Assembly (NCBI GenBank): GCA_017444505.1
Contig: JAFSWK010000273.1
Location: 1-9,675 of the forward strand
Direction: 5' to 3'
Length of the DNA: 9,675 nt
Origin: Rhodocyclaceae bacterium
GTDB lineage: Bacteria > Pseudomonadota > Gammaproteobacteria > Burkholderiales > Rhodocyclaceae
Part shown: piece by piece, positions 6,691 to 9,675 of the stretch
Numbering within the stretch: position 1 is the first letter of the stretch
Layout: the number at the start of each line of letters is the position of its first letter
Translations under genes and position numbers: made by a program
Notes under the pieces: generated by a model
Told to the model about the DNA's origin: nothing
What the model saw: only the letters and a program-made list of their open reading frames with translations
The model's database searches: none

Positions 6691-6726
6691 AGAAAAAAGC
6701 CCCAACCTTGTTGTGGCCAGGGCTTT
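6691..6726 (-). terminator. Terminator or attenuator between rpmA and obgE
   Basis: On the - strand AAAGCCC (6720-6726) pairs with GGGCTTT (6696-6702), extended inward by five pairs, three of them G-U (6715-6719 with 6703-6707), over a 7-nt loop. Six T residues follow at 6698-6693, three of them being the end of the stem. The inner G-U pairs exist only in the - strand RNA, which fixes its direction. The obgE ribosome-binding site lies just downstream, so the hairpin could set the ratio of ribosomal protein to GTPase message. Confidence 0.85.
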
Positions 6727-6744
6727 GTGGTGTGGGATGTTCCA

Positions 6745-6773
6745 GCGAACCGCGCGCCAGTGCTGCGGCTCGC
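6745..6773 (-). repeat. Second hairpin in the rpmA-obgE spacer
   Basis: GCGAGCCGC (6765-6773 read on -) can pair with GCGGTTCGC (6745-6753 read on -), with one G-U pair and an 11-nt loop. It lies between the rpmA stop codon and the terminator and has no T-tract of its own. It may stabilise the 3' end of the rplU-rpmA message or take part in processing. Confidence 0.5.
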
Positions 6774-6791
6774 TTGCACGCTCTCCGGCAA

Positions 6792-7058
6792 TCAGGCGTT
6801 GGCGGCGGGCGTGACCGTGACGGTGCGGCGGCGGTGCGCGCCTTTGACGGCGAAGCTGACAACGCCGTCTTTCAGCGCAAAGAGGGTGTGATCCTTGCCG
6901 ATGCCGACGTTTTCGCCCGCGTGGTATTGCGTGCCGCGCTGACGCACGAGGATGTTGCCCGCCAGTACGGACTGGCCGCCATAGCGTTTCACGCCCAGGC
7001 GTTTGGATTCGGAATCGCGACCGTTACGGGAACTGCCGCCTGCTTTTTTGTGTGCCAT
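6792..7058 (-). CDS. rpmA: 50S ribosomal protein L27
   Basis: L27 (bL27) sits on the 50S subunit with its N-terminus reaching toward the peptidyl-transferase centre and the tRNA CCA end. The protein has 88 residues, the usual length is about 85. It begins MAHKKAGGSSRNGRDS, the family signature, and continues with LGVKRYGGQ (21-29), GNILVRQRGT and HTLFALKDG. The N-terminus starts directly with the mature AHKK sequence, without the cleavable leader seen in Firmicutes. GGAG lies about 10 nt before the ATG. It follows rplU after 47 bp in the same direction and is followed by a two-hairpin spacer before obgE. Confidence 0.98.
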   Translation of the reverse strand: MAHKKAGGSSRNGRDSESKRLGVKRYGGQSVLAGNILVRQRGTQYHAGENVGIGKDHTLFALKDGVVSFAVKGAHRRRTVTVTPAANA

Positions 7059-7105
7059 GAGGAAGGTACTCCGGTAAGTTGATCAAACGCGCGTACCGCA
7101 AGCCA

Positions 7106-7417
7106 TCAGGCCGCGATGGTTTCGATGCGCAGTTCGGTGTAATTTTGGCGATGGCCTTGGTGCTTCTGGTAGTGCTTGCGGCGACGCATCTTGAAGATGC
7201 GCACCTTGGCGTGACGACCGTGCGCCAGCACGGTGGCTTTGACAGAGGCTCCTGCAAGCACGGGCGTGCCGATTTTCACGGACTCGCCCTCGCCGACCAT
7301 GAGTACCTGGTCGAGCACGATTTCGGAACCCACGTCTGCCGGTATCTGTTCTACCTTGATTTTTTCGCCGGCAGCGACACGGTACTGCTTGCCGCCGGTG
7401 TTGATGACCGCATACAT
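7106..7417 (-). CDS. rplU: 50S ribosomal protein L21
   Basis: L21 (bL21) is a small 50S subunit protein that binds 23S rRNA. The protein has 103 residues, the same as E. coli L21. It begins MYAVINTGGKQYRV, and the C-terminal half has the basic family stretch KMRRRKHYQKHQGHRQ (about 76-91), which contacts rRNA. I chose ATG 7417 from homology and a GGAG site 9 nt upstream. The frame stays open to 7492, but that would start in the promoter -35 box. It is the first gene of the rplU-rpmA unit and lies just downstream of a clear sigma70-like promoter. Confidence 0.98.
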   Translation of the reverse strand: MYAVINTGGKQYRVAAGEKIKVEQIPADVGSEIVLDQVLMVGEGESVKIGTPVLAGASVKATVLAHGRHAKVRIFKMRRRKHYQKHQGHRQNYTELRIETIAA

Positions 7418-7463
7418 GGTGATGAACTCCAATGGTGGATGGGTGGTTTGAAACGAACCGAAG

Positions 7464-7492
7464 ATTTTGGCAGGCGGCGCGGGAAATGTCAA
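7464..7492 (-). promoter_or_regulatory. Sigma70-type promoter of rplU-rpmA
   Basis: Read on the - strand: consensus TTGACA (7492-7487), a 17-bp spacer, then CAAAAT (7469-7464) matching four of six -10 positions. It lies 46 bp upstream of the rplU start and is the best promoter in the window. A T-rich patch (7493-7498 on the - strand) sits just upstream of the -35 box. Confidence 0.8.
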
Positions 7493-7521
7493 GAAAAACA
7501 GTCAGCAATCGCGCCGCACCT

Positions 7522-7567
7522 GCCGCATCGCGCACGGGGAGCGACGCTTGCGGCATAACGATGCGGC
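7522..7567. repeat. 9-bp inverted repeat between thiF and rplU
   Basis: GCCGCATCG (7522-7530) and CGATGCGGC (7559-7567) are perfect reverse complements 28 bp apart. An overlapping 7-bp pair, TGCCGCA (7521-7527) and TGCGGCA (7549-7555), uses the same left arm, so the two foldings exclude each other. The element lies about 30 bp upstream of the rplU -35 box. It could be the 3' structure of the thiF message (no T-tract follows) or an operator. Confidence 0.45.
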
Positions 7568-7595
7568 GTGGGTGCGTTATTGCACTTGTCTGCGC

Positions 7596-8345
7596 TTATG
7601 CGGGGGTGCAGCAGACGGGGCAGGCGGGGTCGCGGGGGATGGTGAGGCGGCGGGTGTGGGCGGTGCGGGCGTCGAGCAGCAGCAGGGTGGCGGTGAGCGT
7701 GGGCAGGCCGACGAGGAGTTTCAGGGCTTCGGCGGCTTGCCAGGCGCCGATGATGCCGACCAGCGGGGCAAAAACGCCGTTTTCCGAGCAGGTGCCGGTG
7801 CAGGCGTCAGCAGCTTCGGGAAACAGGCAGTGGTAGCAGGGGGCGTTGGGCGGGCGCGGGTCGAAGACGGCAAGCTGGCCGCTGAAACCGATGACGGCGC
7901 CGGAACCCAGCGGGGTGCGGGCGGCGACGCTTGCGCGGTTGATGGCGTGGCGGGTGGCGAAGTTGTCGCTGCAATCGAGGATGAGGTCGGCGCGGCGCGC
8001 TTCTTCCAGCAGGGCGTCGGCGCTGAGGCGTGCGGCGTGGGTGTGAATGTTGACGTCGGGGTTGAGCGCGGCGAGGGTGTCGCGGGCGGATTCGACTTTT
8101 AGACGGCCTATGCGTTCGGTGCTGTGCAGAATCTGACGTTGCAGGTTGCTGAGTTCCACACGGTCGTCGTCACAGAGGACGAGCGTGCCGATGCCGGAGG
8201 CGGCAAGATAGGCACCGGCGGCGCTGCCCAGGCCGCCTGCGCCGATGATGAGGATGCGCGCCTGCCGCCATTTCTCTTGCCCGTCGATGTCGATTTCGGG
8301 CAGGAGAAGGTGGCGGCTGTAACGCAGGAGCTGTTCGTCATCCAT
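7596..8345 (-). CDS. HesA/MoeB/ThiF-family adenylyltransferase (E1-like)
   Basis: Enzymes of this family use ATP to adenylate the C-terminal glycine of a small sulfur carrier (ThiS for thiamin, MoaD for molybdopterin). The protein has 249 residues, the length of MoeB or ThiF without a rhodanese domain. It begins MDDEQLLRYSRHLLLPEI, and shows nucleotide loop GAGGLGS (35-41), DDDRVELSNLQRQ (59-71) with the activating Arg, DCSDN (124-128), zinc-binding pairs CYHC (170-173) and CPVC (242-245), and GTCSENGVFAPLVG (184-197) with the candidate transfer Cys186. MoeB and ThiF cannot be separated by sequence alone, and no thiS or moaD lies nearby, so I give no symbol. ATG 8345 fits the family start; ATG 8372 would add nine Pro/Arg-rich residues. 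Neither has a clear ribosome-binding site; coupling to ctpA (8-35 nt away) is likely. Confidence 0.92.
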   Translation of the reverse strand: MDDEQLLRYSRHLLLPEIDIDGQEKWRQARILIIGAGGLGSAAGAYLAASGIGTLVLCDDDRVELSNLQRQILHSTERIGRLKVESARDTLAALNPDVNIHTHAARLSADALLEEARRADLILDCSDNFATRHAINRASVAARTPLGSGAVIGFSGQLAVFDPRPPNAPCYHCLFPEAADACTGTCSENGVFAPLVGIIGAWQAAEALKLLVGLPTLTATLLLLDARTAHTRRLTIPRDPACPVCCTPA

Positions 8346-8380
8346 CGCGGGCGGGCGCGGCGGCGCGCGCATAGGTGCGC

Positions 8381-9675
8381 TTATTGCATGGGCGTGCGCT
8401 CGATGCGGATGCGGCCACTGACGGCGTCAATCAGGTCTTTGTCTTCACCGGCGGCAGTGCTTTGCTCTTCCGCTTTCTTGGCGGTTTGTTCCTGCTGTTC
8501 GATTTTTTCGCCTTTCATCAGGCGCAGCGCCTGACGCAGTTGATAATCGTCTTCCAGCTTGCCGAGTTCGATGATTTTGTCGGGCGGGGTGACGGTTTTG
8601 CTGCTTTCGGCCTTGGTGGCGGGATTTGCCTGCGGTTGCTGGTTGGCCAGATGGCCAATGAGGTCGGCTTCGCGCACATGCGACCAGGAGCCGTCGGGCG
8701 AGTCTTCCACGACAATGTCCGGCTCAATGCCGGTGGCCTGAATGGAGCGGTCTTTCGGCGTGTAGTAGCGCGAGGTGGTGAGCTTGATGGCGGTGTTCTC
8801 GCTCAGCGAGAGGATGGTTTGCACCGAGCCTTTGCCAAAGGTGGGCGTGCCGATAATCTGCGCGCGGTTGTGGTCTTGCAGCGCACCGGCGACAATTTCC
8901 GAGGCGCTGGCCGAGCCGGCATTGACGAGCACAATCATTTTGACCTGACGGGCGTATTCGGGCAGCTTGCTGAGGTAGTCCGCGCTGGTGCCGCGCAGGT
9001 AGTCGGCAGGGCGGGCAAGATATTTGCGCTGCGCATCCGGGGCGCGGCCTTTGGTGGAGACGACCAGCGCGTCTTTCGGCAAAAAGGCGGCAGAGACGCC
9101 AATGGCAGAATTGAGCAGGCCGCCGGGGTCGTTGCGCAAGTCAAGAATCAGCCCTTTGAGCGGCTCTTTGGCGGCGAGTTTTTCCAGCGCGGCAACCACG
9201 TCCGGGCCGGTGTTCTCCTGAAACTGGGCAATGCGGATGTAGCCATAGCCAGGCTCCAGCAGCTTGGAGCGCACGCTTTGCACCTTGATGATTTCGCGCA
9301 CAATGGTGACTACGATGGGGCGGTCGGTGCCCTTGCGCACGATGGTCAGCGTGATTTTGGTGCCGGGCTTGCCGCGCATACGTTTGACGGCTTCGGTTTG
9401 CGTCATGCCCTTGACGGGGGTGTCGTCGAGCTTGACGATGAGGTCCCCGGCCTTGATGCCGGCGCGGAAGGCGGGGGTGTTTTCCATCGGCGAGACGACC
9501 TTGACAAAGCCGTCTTCCATGCCTACTTCAATGCCCAGACCGCCAAATTCGCCTTGCGTGCCTTCCTGCAATTCCTTGAAGGCTTCCTTGTCAAGATAGG
9601 CCGAGTGCGGGTCCAGACCGCTCAACATGCCGCTGATGGCGTGGTCAATCAGGGTGCGGTCAGAAACCGGCTCGA
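8381..9675 (-). CDS. ctpA: C-terminal processing protease, S41 family (5' end outside window)
   Basis: CtpA-type S41 peptidases are exported serine/lysine proteases that trim or degrade periplasmic proteins with exposed C-termini, often cell-wall hydrolases and their regulators. The last 430 residues are visible, of about 480 in the family; the signal peptide and start are cut off at the window edge. In order: SGLDPHSAYLD near the visible N-terminus, a PDZ domain (visible residues about 40-115, with GLGIEV and AGIKAGDLIV), and the catalytic core. The latter has LDLRNDPGG, then AGSASASEI with the likely nucleophile Ser256, and FGKGSVQ with the general base Lys281. Their 25-residue spacing equals that of the known Ser/Lys dyad. 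The last 110 residues are charged (Glu, Lys, Gln). It is transcribed toward the thiF/moeB-like gene, a pairing I recall from betaproteobacteria. The symbol follows the CtpA/Prc3-type architecture, not the much longer E. coli Prc. Confidence 0.94.
   Translation of the reverse strand, partial: EPVSDRTLIDHAISGMLSGLDPHSAYLDKEAFKELQEGTQGEFGGLGIEVGMEDGFVKVVSPMENTPAFRAGIKAGDLIVKLDDTPVKGMTQTEAVKRMRGKPGTKITLTIVRKGTDRPIVVTIVREIIKVQSVRSKLLEPGYGYIRIAQFQENTGPDVVAALEKLAAKEPLKGLILDLRNDPGGLLNSAIGVSAAFLPKDALVVSTKGRAPDAQRKYLARPADYLRGTSADYLSKLPEYARQVKMIVLVNAGSASASEIVAGALQDHNRAQIIGTPTFGKGSVQTILSLSENTAIKLTTSRYYTPKDRSIQATGIEPDIVVEDSPDGSWSHVREADLIGHLANQQPQANPATKAESSKTVTPPDKIIELGKLEDDYQLRQALRLMKGEKIEQQEQTAKKAEEQSTAAGEDKDLIDAVSGRIRIERTPMQ

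Noticed and set aside
6673..6705. TTG start for obgE at 6705
   Set aside because: It lies inside the terminator hairpin and precedes the normal Obg N-terminus (VKFFDEA), which starts at GTG 6672.
7418..7492. Longer L21 starting at 7492
   Set aside because: It would include the -35 and -10 promoter boxes; L21 of E. coli length starts at 7417 with a proper ribosome-binding site.

Overview
The window is a GC-rich bacterial chromosome segment that looks betaproteobacterial. The main evidence is the gene order rplU-rpmA-obgE-proB, the FtsZ tail ending LDIPAFLRKQAD, a ctpA-thiF/moeB pair, and L27/L21 sequences of the type seen in that class. Every gene belongs to a known family. I see no phage, transposon, CRISPR, tRNA or rRNA sequence and no new defence-like system. 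The interest lies in gene order, tight overlaps and RNA-level signals between genes.

Left part, + strand (1-2949): the 3' part of ftsA, then ftsZ behind a perfect Shine-Dalgarno sequence. A strong intrinsic terminator follows, and then an IclR-family regulator whose start codon sits almost on the terminator T-tract. This is the distal end of a division and cell-wall (dcw) cluster, but lpxC, which usually follows ftsZ, is absent.

Middle, convergent junction (2950-3104): a perfect 12-bp hairpin serves as terminator for the leftward gene, and there is a weak candidate terminator for iclR.

Right part, - strand (3105-9675), in transcription order from the right edge: ctpA (S41 protease, 5' end cut off), thiF/moeB-like E1 enzyme, a sigma70-like promoter, rplU, rpmA, a structured intercistronic region with a terminator, obgE, proB, aroD, an aroD terminator, and a secreted YgiW-like OB-fold protein with its own terminator. 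obgE-proB and proB-aroD each overlap by ATGA, so the three form one tightly coupled unit. It is fed either by readthrough from the ribosomal protein promoter or by a promoter I could not find.

Functionally the window covers the cell-division ring (FtsA, FtsZ), ribosome subunits and a ribosome-assembly GTPase (L21, L27, Obg), proline and shikimate biosynthesis (ProB, AroD), sulfur-carrier activation (ThiF/MoeB-like), periplasmic proteolysis (CtpA), and one transcription regulator of unknown target. The longest gap without a gene is about 180 bp.
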